Part shown: positions 1 to 8,127 of the stretch, piece after piece
Numbering within the stretch: position 1 is the first letter of the stretch
How the letters are laid out: every line of letters starts with the position of its first letter
From: Planctomyces sp.
GTDB taxonomy: Bacteria; Planctomycetota; Planctomycetia; Planctomycetales; Planctomycetaceae
Reading direction: 5' to 3'
Assembly: GCA_005778115.1 (NCBI GenBank)
Contig: SXKJ01000120.1
Span: 1 to 33,431 of the forward strand
Length of the DNA stretch: 33,431 nucleotides
Position numbers and translations under genes: made by a program
Notes under the pieces: model-generated
What the model saw: the letters and a program-made list of their open reading frames with translations, nothing else
Databases searched by the model: none
Told to the model about the DNA's origin: nothing

Positions 1-56
1 AGCCCCCCGGTGAATTCGCGGACAAACCGGGGGGGGCTGACGCCGCCCCGCTCGCC
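1..56. repeat. Palindromic repeat family F1, copy truncated by the window start
   Basis: The right arm (26-56) reads accgggggggg-ctgacgcc-gccccgctcgcc and matches the right arm of the complete copy at 3254-3282, with two extra G in the G run. Only the inner end of the left arm (1-11, agccccccggt) is present, so the element continues to the left of the window. Other copies lie at 3205-3282 and 33375-33431, and a degenerate one at 19684-19762 inside a gene. Confidence 0.9.
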
Positions 57-161
57 GGATTGTCTCATGCAGAGCCGAGCGCGGTTAAGATTTCCGTCCG
101 TGCGGCGAATGACGCCGCACGAGATACGGCGAGGGACAGACTCCTCGAAGGCAGCGACGCC

Positions 162-2330
162 ATGAAGTTCACGTTCGGTCCGGAATCACGACCGCTCGAC
201 GGGTACACGATCAAGCGAGCCATCGCACGCGGTGGCTTCGGTGAGGTGTACTACGCGCTGAGCGATTCCGGGAAAGAAGTCGCGATCAAGCTGCTGCAAG
301 AGAATCTGGAGATCGAGCTGCGCGGCGTGACTCAATGCTTGAACCTCAAGCATTCGAATCTGGTGACGCTGTTCGATATCAAGCAGGACCGCGACAACGA
401 CCACTGGATCGTGATGGAATACGTCGGCGGCAAGACGCTCGACAAAGTCATTCACGAAGCGCCGAACGGGTTGCCGTTGGAGGATGTGCTGGCATGGCTG
501 GGTGGCATCGCTGGCGGCATCGGCTACCTGCATGATCGAGGCATTGTGCATCGCGATCTGAAGCCGGCAAACATCTTTCGCGAGAACGGTGTCGTGAAAG
601 TTGGCGACGTCGGTCTCTCGAAGTTCATCGCTCCCAGTCGTCGCTCGGCACACACGCAGAGCGTTGGGACTGTCTATTACATGGCTCCTGAAGTTGCGAA
701 GGGGCGATACGGCAAGGAGGTCGATGTCTATTCGCTCGCGGTGATTCTGGTCGAGCTATTGACCGGCAAAGTGCCGTTTGATGGCGAGACGACCGCTGAG
801 ATCTTGATGAAGCATTTGACCGAGCGACCGAACCTCTCCGCGATCCCACCCAACCTGCGTGGAGTGTTCGAGGCCGCGTTGGAGAAAGATCCGCAGCGAC
901 GCACGAGCGATGTGCTGGAACTCGCTCGACATTTCCGCAATGCCGCTCGTTGCGAAGCGAGTGCGTCGTCACCTGTCATCGAGCAAAACGGTGCCGACTA
1001 TCAGGAGATTCATGCCGAGCGACTCAGGATCTGTTCGCAACTGCGGGGACTGCTCGACAAAGCTCGTAAGCTGGAGACGGCCGCCGATCGCGACCGCGTT
1101 TGGGGCCGGAAGCAGTTGGAACTCGAAGAGCTGTTGCGGCAGGCTCAAGCGATTCGGTCCAACGCTTTCGTCCATGACGAACGTTGCTGGGACTATTCGG
1201 CCGAGGGAACGCTCGCGTCACTGACGTCGATCGCCGCCAAGTTCCGCAACCTGGCGACGCCGCGACTGCCGACGCTCGAGTACGCCGACACACAAGCGTT
1301 TGAACAACCAGCGGCGTACAAACAGCCGGCTCCGCGACCGAGTCCGTTTCCGAAGTCCGCATCTCCGAAATCGGCATGGGACACTTTCTGCTATGCGTGC
1401 GGAGCGCATGTCGGCGGATTGAAGAAGTCGGCGCAGACGCATCCGCTGATGGCTTGGTTGGCCGTGGCCACGTTTTTCCTCTTCTCGATGAAGTACTGGC
1501 CGGGAATGAATTTCGCGCGGATCGGCCACGAGACGCAGCTTGTCTGGTTCTTGATTGGCAGCGTTGCGATCTTCGAGATCTTCCGAATGATCTCGCTCGG
1601 ATTCGATCGGCTGTTTGGCCCGCCTCCACCAAATTCCAACGAGCGTGCCGGTCGAGCGTCCAACGCGGCTCCATTCCGAGCGGCTTATCGAGTCGTGAAT
1701 CCCAATAGCGTGCGCGAGATTTCGTGGCGAAGGCGACTGACCGAACTCAGCGGCTCGCTGGCCACCGCCGGTTTGGCGACGGCGGTGGTGACGGCCGTGC
1801 TGGCGAATGTCGAGCAGTTCTTCGGATCGAGCGCGTTGATTGGTCACTTCGCGACCGGCACGCTGATCGGTTCGTGGAGCTTGCTGATCCTCGGCAAGCT
1901 GCGTGAAGGGATGCCGCGCGAGCGTTACATCGATCGGATGTTGTTGACCGGTGTCGGCATGGTGGTCGGCGTCGCGCTGTTTCAACTCAATGACTGGCTG
2001 CTGATCGACTTGTTGGCTGACGGCTCGCCCGCGCATCAAAGCCTCCTGGCGATGACCAGCTCAACAACGCCAAGCAATTCTCATCGGCTGTTGGCCGAGA
2101 GCTACATCGCGTTCTTCGGGACGCTGTTCGGCCTGCGTCGTTGGTGGTGGCAGACCGACTCGTTCCGTCCGTATCGGTTTCGAGTCCTCTCCGTCTGCCT
2201 GACGGCGCTGATCGGATCAGGAGCTGCCTTCGCATGGGGCTTCCCTGTTTTATGGGGCACCGTCTGGGCCGCCAGTTTGTCGAGCGTCGTGCAACTCTCG
2301 GCGGTGTGGGTGCCGAGGGAGCATCGCTAG
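162..2330 (+). CDS. Membrane-anchored Ser/Thr protein kinase (Hanks/PknB-like)
   Basis: Transfers phosphate from ATP to Ser/Thr of unknown protein targets; the catalytic domain should face the cytoplasm. The kinase domain covers about residues 15-265: glycine loop ARGGFGEVYY, VAIK lysine K43, catalytic HRDLKPAN with D132, the metal-binding loop written DVG instead of DFG (D149), and MAPE at 174-177. A linker of about 170 residues contains a CYAC pair, and the last ~270 residues hold roughly seven hydrophobic segments, more membrane than the usual single-pass bacterial kinase. The ATG at 162 is chosen because a GAAGG sequence lies 10 nt upstream; the frame stays open to a TTG at 60, but those 34 extra codons border a repeat. 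The next gene follows 20 bp downstream on the same strand, so the two are probably cotranscribed. The assignment to the kinase family is secure; the function is unknown. Confidence 0.93.
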   Translation: MKFTFGPESRPLDGYTIKRAIARGGFGEVYYALSDSGKEVAIKLLQENLEIELRGVTQCLNLKHSNLVTLFDIKQDRDNDHWIVMEYVGGKTLDKVIHEAPNGLPLEDVLAWLGGIAGGIGYLHDRGIVHRDLKPANIFRENGVVKVGDVGLSKFIAPSRRSAHTQSVGTVYYMAPEVAKGRYGKEVDVYSLAVILVELLTGKVPFDGETTAEILMKHLTERPNLSAIPPNLRGVFEAALEKDPQRRTSDVLELARHFRNAARCEASASSPVIEQNGADYQEIHAERLRICSQLRGLLDKARKLETAADRDRVWGRKQLELEELLRQAQAIRSNAFVHDERCWDYSAEGTLASLTSIAAKFRNLATPRLPTLEYADTQAFEQPAAYKQPAPRPSPFPKSASPKSAWDTFCYACGAHVGGLKKSAQTHPLMAWLAVATFFLFSMKYWPGMNFARIGHETQLVWFLIGSVAIFEIFRMISLGFDRLFGPPPPNSNERAGRASNAAPFRAAYRVVNPNSVREISWRRRLTELSGSLATAGLATAVVTAVLANVEQFFGSSALIGHFATGTLIGSWSLLILGKLREGMPRERYIDRMLLTGVGMVVGVALFQLNDWLLIDLLADGSPAHQSLLAMTSSTTPSNSHRLLAESYIAFFGTLFGLRRWWWQTDSFRPYRFRVLSVCLTALIGSGAAFAWGFPVLWGTVWAASLSSVVQLSAVWVPREHR

Positions 2331-2350
2331 TCATGTGAAAGGCGTTTGCG

Positions 2351-3181
2351 ATGTTTGGGTTTGGTGTTTGGGAATTATTGATCATCGCCGGATTGATCAT
2401 TGTTGTGATTCAACGGCATTCTCCGCGGACCGAACAAGCGCTACCGAAGCTGTGGGCGTCACTGGCCGTGATCGTCGTTGCGATAGCCGTCTTCGCGGGA
2501 TTCTTCTGGAGTCGCGGCCATGTCAGCACCGAGACCATCAATTGGCAGTGGACGAAACATGGCAACGAAACCCAAGTGGCACCTCTACGGTTAGAACCGG
2601 CGTTACCTGTGATGGAGAGGCCATCGGTCGCGGAGGCGCTGCCTGTCACGCCGAATGCCGAGCTACCCGAATGGACTCGAAAGACGTCGTACGTTGATGG
2701 AGCGAATACGTTCGTGGTTGTGAAGAGCGGCCGGTTCGCGACGCTCGATGAGGCGGAACTGCACGCCTTCGATGAAGCGGGACATGCGGCCGCTCGACAT
2801 TATCGGCACCTCGATCCCAGCGGAGTCGGTCGGTGTGCTCCGTCGCAGCGGCAGATGGTTCGTGACTCGGCGATCCGTGATCGCTTCGAGGAAATCAGCC
2901 GGCATGACTTCGGTGCGATGAAGGATTATCCGATGCACCAAGTCTGGCTGCGCGTGGAACTGAGCCCTCAGCTTGGCCAGCGATTTGCCGAGCCGTGGCG
3001 GCAAGCCACCGTGGCCACTCGACTGCACGCGCTGACCGTCTGGAGCATTTGGGGCACTGCCGCCGCTGCGCTGATCGCGTTCGCATTGCGACTCGACACC
3101 GCGTGGAACGGCCGCCGCCGAGCCGTCATCGTTGGCACCGCCGCGGCGCTGATGCTCGCCAGTTTGGCATTCCTCGTGTGA
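2351..3181 (+). CDS. Membrane protein of unknown function with a TatA-like N-terminus
   Basis: I do not recognise a family for the whole 276-residue protein. It starts MFGFGVWELLIIAGLIIVV, which resembles the opening of TatA/TatB (short hydrophobic helix beginning with MFG and a WELLI/GELLI motif), but the amphipathic helix and the length do not fit TatA. A second hydrophobic stretch follows at about 35-53, then a soluble, probably extracytoplasmic region of about 170 residues, then two more hydrophobic segments near 228-245 and 258-276. ATG 2351 has AAAGG eight bases upstream. It lies 20 bp behind the kinase and is likely in the same operon, so it may be a partner or target of it (inference). 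Confidence 0.75.
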   Translation: MFGFGVWELLIIAGLIIVVIQRHSPRTEQALPKLWASLAVIVVAIAVFAGFFWSRGHVSTETINWQWTKHGNETQVAPLRLEPALPVMERPSVAEALPVTPNAELPEWTRKTSYVDGANTFVVVKSGRFATLDEAELHAFDEAGHAAARHYRHLDPSGVGRCAPSQRQMVRDSAIRDRFEEISRHDFGAMKDYPMHQVWLRVELSPQLGQRFAEPWRQATVATRLHALTVWSIWGTAAAALIAFALRLDTAWNGRRRAVIVGTAAALMLASLAFLV

Positions 3182-3204
3182 GCGCAAAAAACAAATGACG
3201 CGAC

Positions 3205-3282
3205 GGCGAGCGGGGTGGCGTCAGCCCCCCGGTATTCCGCAGACACCGGAACCACCGGGGGGCTGACGCCGCCCCGCTCGCC
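3205..3282. repeat. Palindromic repeat family F1, complete copy
   Basis: Two 29-nt arms (3205-3233 and 3254-3282) are complementary with one mismatch around a 20-nt loop. The arm starts ggcgagcggggtggcgtcag. It sits between two convergent genes (stops at 3181 and 3313), so the transcript could also act as a bidirectional terminator hairpin, although there is no U-tract. Confidence 0.95.
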
Positions 3283-3312
3283 AATTTGACGCGAAGCGGT
3301 GCCGTAGACGGC

Positions 3313-4398
3313 TTACTCCCACGCGACACCCGTTTGCTGCGCGACGAAGCGCAGGTCTTCGACGACCGCCGGAACCAGCGGGATGCCAGTGATGCGGCGG
3401 TCGGCTTCGGCGAGTCGCTCGGGATCTCCGGGAATCAGCGGGCCTGTCGTTCCAGGGGCGGGCTTGGTCGCTCGGAAGGTGCGAATCCAATCGTCGATCT
3501 GTTGTTTGAATTCGGTTGGGTCGATGAAGGCGTCGATACGCATCGCTCCGAAGAAGTGACCGATCCCCTGGCCGACTCGGCGCGGCGGTTCGGCATGATC
3601 CAGAGTGAACGGAGGGGTGAATGGTCCCCAATTCGCGCCGCTCAGTGGGCCGCATAACAAATCGACCAGTGCGCCCAGGCAATAGCCTTTGTGTCCGCCG
3701 TGCTCGCGATCAGCCCCCAGCGGCAGCATCGCGCCGCCGTTGACCATCGCGTGTGGATCGGTCGTGGCATTGCCGTCGCGGTCGATGGCCCAACCGTCGG
3801 GGAGCGGTTTGTCCGTGCGGATCGCCATCTCAATCTTGCCGAACGCGGCGGCTGGCGTCGCCATGTCGATCACGATCGGCGGTTCTTCTAAACCCGGAAA
3901 CGCGATCGCCAGCGGATTTGTGCCGAGCATCTTCTCGGCTCCCCACAACGGCGCGACGATCTTCGTCGTGTTGGTCATCGCCCAACCGATCATTTCGCGC
4001 TTCAACGCTTCGAGCACATACCAGCCGGCGATGCCGTAATGATTGGTATGCCGCACCGCGACCCAGCCAGTCCCCGCATGATCGGCCTTGTCCATCGCGA
4101 TCGCATTCGCCTTCGGCCCGACCACCAGCCCCAGCCCGTTGTCACCATCCACCGACGCCGTGCTGAGCGACTCGCGTACCACGCGAATGTTCGGCCGCGG
4201 ATTGATCCGCCCAATCGACAACATGCTGACATACGACCGCAACCGCGCGATCCCATGCGAGTCGATCCCACGCAGATCGCTCAATACCAGAATATCTGCC
4301 GCTTGGTTCGCGTCCGGGGCAGGAACACCGAAATGCTGAAACACACGCGACGCAAACTCGTGCAGATGACTCGCAGAGAAGATTTCCAATTCAGGCAT
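3313..4398 (-). CDS. Ldh2-family NAD(P)-dependent malate/L-lactate/ureidoglycolate dehydrogenase
   Basis: A 361-residue 2-hydroxyacid dehydrogenase of the Ldh_2 family (PF02615), which interconverts a 2-hydroxy acid and a 2-oxo acid using NAD(P). Family landmarks are present in order: GIDSHGIARL with the conserved His at 48, GRINPRPN at 63-70, RHTNHYGIAGWY at 116-127, the cofactor/substrate region APLWGAEKMLGTNPLAIAFP at about 149-168, DMATPAAAFGKIE, and the C-terminal GGHKGYCLGALVDLL. Length is typical. The open frame reaches far upstream, but the ATG at 4398 starts the recognisable fold and has GAGG eight bases before it; upstream codons run into a palindromic repeat. The substrate cannot be deduced. 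It is downstream of pepA and a GxxExxY gene on the same strand. Confidence 0.93.
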   Translation of the reverse strand: MPELEIFSASHLHEFASRVFQHFGVPAPDANQAADILVLSDLRGIDSHGIARLRSYVSMLSIGRINPRPNIRVVRESLSTASVDGDNGLGLVVGPKANAIAMDKADHAGTGWVAVRHTNHYGIAGWYVLEALKREMIGWAMTNTTKIVAPLWGAEKMLGTNPLAIAFPGLEEPPIVIDMATPAAAFGKIEMAIRTDKPLPDGWAIDRDGNATTDPHAMVNGGAMLPLGADREHGGHKGYCLGALVDLLCGPLSGANWGPFTPPFTLDHAEPPRRVGQGIGHFFGAMRIDAFIDPTEFKQQIDDWIRTFRATKPAPGTTGPLIPGDPERLAEADRRITGIPLVPAVVEDLRFVAQQTGVAWE

Positions 4399-4425
4399 CC
4401 AGACATCCTCGTTTTCATTGCCTTC

Positions 4426-4484
4426 ATTCCTCTGGCCCCATTCCTCTGCCAAACACTTCGGCAGAGGAATGGGGCCAGAGGAAT
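4426..4484. repeat. Palindromic repeat family F2, complete copy (downstream edge of the GxxExxY cassette)
   Basis: Perfect 25-nt arms (4426-4450 and 4460-4484) around a 9-nt loop; the arm begins attcctctggccccattcct. The right arm runs up to the TAA stop of the GxxExxY gene (4484-4486). A second copy with the same left arm lies just upstream of that gene at 5324-5369. Confidence 0.95.
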
Positions 4485-5287
4485 TATTGATGCAGGTGTG
4501 TCGCCATCCGTATTTCGGAGCGATTGAGATTGATCCAATGAATGGCGTGTAAGTCGGACAGAGCCAACAGACGGCGGAGCTGAGCTTCGACGTTGTCGAG
4601 CCCTGACGTGAAGGCAGAAAGTCGGAAAGCGACCTTCGGTGCGTGGCAGAGAAACCGCTGAGTCCCCAGTGAAAGCGCACGTCGGCGGAGCGGCAATCGC
4701 TGCTCAACCACCTTGTCGCCGCCGAAGAAATAGATCAGAGCATCCTCGTAATGCTCGAATTCGAGGTATCCGCCCCAATCGCCCAGCAGTTCCAACATCA
4801 GCGACCGCAGTCTCGCGCAGCCGGATGTGAGGTCGTGCCATGCGCTCGAGTCAATGTGCAGTCGATGGCGGTCGGCATGGGTGATTCCAGTTGCTCGCAG
4901 CAGCCCTTCCACCTTCGGCGGCCGAAAGTTGAGCAGCTTGCCGCGAGTTGCTTCCAACAGAAACAGGTAGGTGAAGAGCTGTGCCTCATGGTCCCCGGTC
5001 AGCGTCAACACGGTTTTCAATTCGTAGACCAGGTCGTCGGCGATCAAGTCGATCGACAGCTCTTTGATGAAATCCTGATGCGACAAAACCACTGGCACCT
5101 CAACCTGCACATCCCGAAATCCATCTGCCAACAACCGAGCTTGCAAATCAAGCTGATACACCCCTTCCTCGCACATCCGGCCCAGTTCGTTCTGGCTCTT
5201 GAAGGCGTGCCCCATCACCCGAAAGTCTCGCTCATTGAACTCTTCCGGATTCAGGTGCCGGACTTTGATCGGACAGGAAATCGGCAC
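4484..5287 (-). CDS. GxxExxY family protein with a C-terminal extension (PD-(D/E)xK-like fold)
   Basis: The N-terminal ~130 residues match the GxxExxY family (PF13366): FRVMGHAFKSQNELG at about 22-36, the name motif as MCEEGVY (first Gly replaced by Met; E and Y kept), then SIDLIADDLVYELK, which supplies the D...ExK of a PD-(D/E)xK-like core, and HEAQLFTYLFLL. The remaining ~130 residues are an extension I cannot assign. Function of the family is unknown; a nuclease-like role is only inferred. The frame is open from a TTG at 5350 inside the repeat, but a GTG at 5287 with GGAGG seven bases upstream is the better start (267 residues). The gene occupies the space between pepA and the dehydrogenase and is bracketed by F2 palindromes, as if inserted. 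Confidence 0.85.
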   Translation of the reverse strand: MPISCPIKVRHLNPEEFNERDFRVMGHAFKSQNELGRMCEEGVYQLDLQARLLADGFRDVQVEVPVVLSHQDFIKELSIDLIADDLVYELKTVLTLTGDHEAQLFTYLFLLEATRGKLLNFRPPKVEGLLRATGITHADRHRLHIDSSAWHDLTSGCARLRSLMLELLGDWGGYLEFEHYEDALIYFFGGDKVVEQRLPLRRRALSLGTQRFLCHAPKVAFRLSAFTSGLDNVEAQLRRLLALSDLHAIHWINLNRSEIRMATHLHQ

Positions 5288-5294
5288 GGAAACA

Positions 5295-5299
5295 CCTCC
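5295..5299 (-). promoter_or_regulatory. Ribosome binding site deciding the GTG start of the GxxExxY gene
   Basis: GGAGG on the minus strand, followed by seven bases and GTG (5287-5285). No comparable site precedes the upstream TTG at 5350, which lies inside the palindromic repeat. Confidence 0.75.
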
Positions 5300-5323
5300 C
5301 AATTCAATTGTCCCAAGTTGTTC

Positions 5324-5369
5324 ATTCCTCTGGCCCCATTCCTCTGCCAAATGCTTTGGCCAGAGGAAT
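5324..5369. repeat. Palindromic repeat family F2, shortened copy (upstream edge of the GxxExxY cassette)
   Basis: The left arm (5324-5348) is identical to 4426-4450. The right arm is shortened to 12 nt (5358-5369, ggccagaggaat), which pairs with the outer end of the left arm, so the copy has lost the inner part of its right arm. It ends two bases before the stop codon of pepA (5372-5374). Confidence 0.92.
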
Positions 5370-5371
5370 GT

Positions 5372-6862
5372 TTAAGGCAAAGGTGTGGCTGCGACTTCGA
5401 CGAGGGTGCGGACGAAGCAGCCGGTGGCACCTCCTTCGCGGTGGCCTTTGTTGGCGGAGGCGAAGGCGGGGCCCGCGATGTCGAGGTGGACCCACGGTTT
5501 GCCAGCGACGAATTTCTCCAGGAACTTCGCAGCGGAGATGGCTCCGCCCCAGCGGCCACCGACGTTTTTGCAGTCGGCGACATCACTCTTCAGCAGTTCG
5601 TTGTAGGAATCGAACATCGGCAGTTGCCACAAGTCCTCGCCTGCCGCTTTCGCTCCGGCGAGGACCGCGTCGCACCACGGCTGATTGTTGGAGAATGCTC
5701 CGGCGACATCTTCACCCAGTGCGACGACGCACGCGCCGGTCAGTGTGGCGAGGTCGATGAGACGGTCGGCTCCATGATCGGCGGCGTAGCTGAGGACATC
5801 GTTGATGACCAATCGTCCTTCGGCGTCGGTGTTGTGAACCTCGATGGTCACGCCGTTGCGAGCGGTCAGCACGTCTCCCAGCTTGTAGGCTTGGGCACCG
5901 AGCATGTTCTCGACCAGCCCTGCGTAGCCGATGACGTTGACCGGCAGCTTGAGCCGCGCGATGGCGGTCATCGCGCCGAGCACCGTGGCGGCTCCGGCCA
6001 TGTCGCACTTCATGGTCAACATGCCGTCGGTCGGCTTGATCGACAGGCCGCCGCTGTCGAAGGTGACTCCCTTGCCGACAAAAGCCAGCGTCGGCGAATT
6101 CGGTGCGCCGCCACGATGTTCTAGTACCACCATGCGAGCCGGACGATCGCTTCCTTTCGCGACCGCCAGCAACGAGTCGAAGTGTTCGGTGGCGAGTTGT
6201 TTCTCGTCGAAGACCTGACAAGTTAATCCGCACTTTGCGGCTTCGGCTTGAGCACGAGCGGCGAAGGTTTCGGGGTAGATGTCGTCGGGAGTTCGATTCA
6301 CCAGTTCGCGCGTGAGATTGATCGCCTCGCCGAGAATGCGGCCGCGCTCACAAGCCGTCGAGGCCGCAGTGACATCACCGCCAGGAGGCAACACGATCTG
6401 CGCGGCGGCGAATGGAAACCGTGATCGCTCGGCCTTATACAAGTCTTGTCCGTGCGAGCCGACGATCAACGCACTGGCGGCGATCTCAACCGCTCGGTCG
6501 CGCGGCAATGGGCCGAGTTGTTCTGGCACGCACAAGGCGATGCGGACATCGGCTTTCGACGACACCTGCCGAGCGGCGGTCATCGCCACTTTGTCCCAGC
6601 GCGCGACCGACAGGTCCGCTGGTGAGCCGAGACCCACTAACAACAGTCTCCGTGATTTGAGCGACGGCGTGTCGGGAACGATCAGCAGCTCGGCCAACTT
6701 GCCGGTGAGATCCCCCGCCTCGCGCAGGCGGCTGAGTTGTTCCAGCAGTGCATTGTCCAATGCGACAAGCTCATCGGACCAGTCGCCCGATTCGGGAACA
6801 CCGACGACCAGCCAATCCGCTTCCACTTCACGCGCTGACGCACTGACGACTCGCAAATCCAT
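5372..6862 (-). CDS. pepA: Leucyl aminopeptidase (M17 family)
   Basis: Cytosolic two-metal exopeptidase that removes N-terminal residues, with Leu preferred in the family. The M17 signature NTDAEGRL is at 344-351, and the metal/catalytic region GKGVTFDSGGLSIKPTDGM is at about 263-281, giving the active-site Lys264 and metal-binding Asp269. The N-terminal ~170 residues form the less conserved M17 N-terminal domain. 496 residues is normal for the family. The ATG at 6862 has AGGAG a few bases upstream. The frame continues upstream by 10 codons (MKTCPTSGVI) into a palindromic repeat, which should not be taken as protein. It lies downstream of a lipoprotein gene on the same strand. Confidence 0.96.
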   Translation of the reverse strand: MDLRVVSASAREVEADWLVVGVPESGDWSDELVALDNALLEQLSRLREAGDLTGKLAELLIVPDTPSLKSRRLLLVGLGSPADLSVARWDKVAMTAARQVSSKADVRIALCVPEQLGPLPRDRAVEIAASALIVGSHGQDLYKAERSRFPFAAAQIVLPPGGDVTAASTACERGRILGEAINLTRELVNRTPDDIYPETFAARAQAEAAKCGLTCQVFDEKQLATEHFDSLLAVAKGSDRPARMVVLEHRGGAPNSPTLAFVGKGVTFDSGGLSIKPTDGMLTMKCDMAGAATVLGAMTAIARLKLPVNVIGYAGLVENMLGAQAYKLGDVLTARNGVTIEVHNTDAEGRLVINDVLSYAADHGADRLIDLATLTGACVVALGEDVAGAFSNNQPWCDAVLAGAKAAGEDLWQLPMFDSYNELLKSDVADCKNVGGRWGGAISAAKFLEKFVAGKPWVHLDIAGPAFASANKGHREGGATGCFVRTLVEVAATPLP

Positions 6863-6874
6863 GATGACTCCTGA

Positions 6875-6933
6875 CGTGGGGCAGGTTTTCAACCTGCCTG
6901 TGGCTCAATGGCAAGTAACAAACCTGCCCCACG
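6875..6933. repeat. Palindromic repeat family F3
   Basis: Arms 6875-6888 (cgtggggcaggttt) and 6920-6933 are perfectly complementary, with a further short complement (aacctgcc) inside the loop. It lies in the gap between the lipoprotein gene and pepA, just upstream of the pepA ribosome binding site. Confidence 0.85.
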
Positions 6934-6989
6934 CAGTAGCCTGTCGCGTTCGGTCGGTCATTTCAAGCGGCGTGCCGCAGTGCTCGCGA

Positions 6990-7817
6990 TCAGCGTTTCA
7001 CGTCGCGAACTATCCGCGCGACTTCGTAGACCGGCTTGCCCAGTCGGTCGGCTTGCTGCGGATCGAATTGGCCCTCGATCCGGACGATCTCGCCGCTGCG
7101 GAGATACTTGAAGTGCGCGGTGTTCTTCAGCGTCACTTCGCCGCCGTATTGATCGTTGTCGTCGGGAGTCTGGCTGTAGGTCAGATGCCAGACTTGCAGC
7201 TTGGGATTGAACTCAATGACCCCTTTGAGCCACGAGTAACCTTCGGCGTCGTAACCAAATTGGTCTTTGACCGCGCTGGCCGGCAAAACGGTGTTCGCGC
7301 GGACTTGCGTATTGAAGTTGGCCGATCGCACGTTGGATGTGGCTGGTTCGGATTCGTCCTCAGCCAGGAACATCTCCGGTTCTGTTTGATCCAGCTCGTT
7401 GTCGAACTCTTCTTCGTTGAGCGGTCGCGGCCGAGTGCGTTGGCTCGTGCGGACGCCACGTCGTTCGATCGAGGCGTCTTCATCGAAACTACCTGGATCG
7501 ACGACAGGCAGCGGAGTCTTCTTGAGATCGGTCGGTGTGGGAACGCTCTTGACCGAGTCTGAATCGTCTTCGTCGCCAAACGAAGTCGGAGCCGCTTTGC
7601 GAGCAGGTTCGGGAGCAGACAACGTGCTCGAACCAGAAGGAGCCGCGGGTACCCAAGTCGCTCCCGACGGAGTTTGGACCATCGTGTAGGGCTGCGAAAC
7701 CATCGCCGTGTGCGGTGGCGCGTACGCTCCCTGATAACCATACGGGCCAGGACTGAAACAGCCCGTGACGAACAAGCACAGCAACCCCGACAGACCCAAC
7801 CAGCAATCCTTGTGCAT
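6990..7817 (-). CDS. Predicted lipoprotein of unknown function
   Basis: A 275-residue exported protein. The N-terminus MHKDCWLGLSGLLCLFVTGC ends in a lipobox (VTGC, Cys20), so it is probably acylated and membrane-anchored. Residues ~21-175 are a low-complexity Pro/Ser/Asp/Glu-rich linker. The last ~95 residues form a compact domain (GYSWLKGVIEFNPKLQVWHL, later KNTAHFKYLRSGEIVRIEG) with a beta-strand pattern suggesting a small OB-like fold (inference). ATG 7817 has a strong GGAGGGGG sequence upstream. I do not recognise a named family. It is divergent from murE. Confidence 0.85.
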   Translation of the reverse strand: MHKDCWLGLSGLLCLFVTGCFSPGPYGYQGAYAPPHTAMVSQPYTMVQTPSGATWVPAAPSGSSTLSAPEPARKAAPTSFGDEDDSDSVKSVPTPTDLKKTPLPVVDPGSFDEDASIERRGVRTSQRTRPRPLNEEEFDNELDQTEPEMFLAEDESEPATSNVRSANFNTQVRANTVLPASAVKDQFGYDAEGYSWLKGVIEFNPKLQVWHLTYSQTPDDNDQYGGEVTLKNTAHFKYLRSGEIVRIEGQFDPQQADRLGKPVYEVARIVRDVKR

Positions 7818-8127
7818 AATGTTCCCCCTCCCTGGGAAGTAGTCGGGCGGAGTGGTAGGGGCTTTTCGGCAAACGTGTCCAGACCGATTCCGGGGAGCGC
7901 GAATTCGCGAACGTGACGTGCTCGAATTCGCGGGCGATAGCGCTACCGAAACTCGGCTTGACCCATTCGGTCATTTGTCGAGAATCCCGCCCCCTCGATC
8001 GGTTCGGCGTTCTTGCCGGACTCACTTCATCACTAGCCCCACGCGCCAGCGAGGGACGGAGTCTTCTCTCGCTCGCGCGTCTGGCTTGTCTGAGACCCTT
8101 CACGTCCTACGGCAAGGAGGCCCCGAC
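7818..8127. other. Intergenic region between divergent lipoprotein and murE genes
   Basis: 310 bp without a supported gene, expected to hold both divergent promoters, although I cannot point to clear -35/-10 boxes. It contains an imperfect inverted repeat: acgcgccagcgagg at 8041-8054 against tctcgctcgcgcgt at 8067-8080. Near 7898-7935 the motif cgaattcgcg occurs twice within 40 bp. The murE frame stays open backwards through most of this stretch, but nothing in it resembles MurE. Confidence 0.6.
8114..8120 (+). promoter_or_regulatory. Ribosome binding site deciding the GTG start of murE
   Basis: AAGGAGG, a near-perfect anti-16S match, lies seven bases before the GTG at 8128, where similarity to MurE begins. 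This rules out the long upstream extension of the open frame. Confidence 0.85.

Noticed and set aside
60-161. 34 extra N-terminal codons of the kinase from a TTG at 60
   Set aside because: They start next to the F1 repeat, lack a ribosome binding site and add nothing recognisable; ATG 162 is preferred.
4751-6124. Open frame of 457 codons on the plus strand
   Set aside because: It runs antisense across the GxxExxY and pepA genes and through the F2 repeat; no protein pattern.
6279-7562. Open frame of 427 codons on the plus strand
   Set aside because: It spans pepA, the F3 repeat and the lipoprotein gene in antisense; an artefact of GC-rich codon use.
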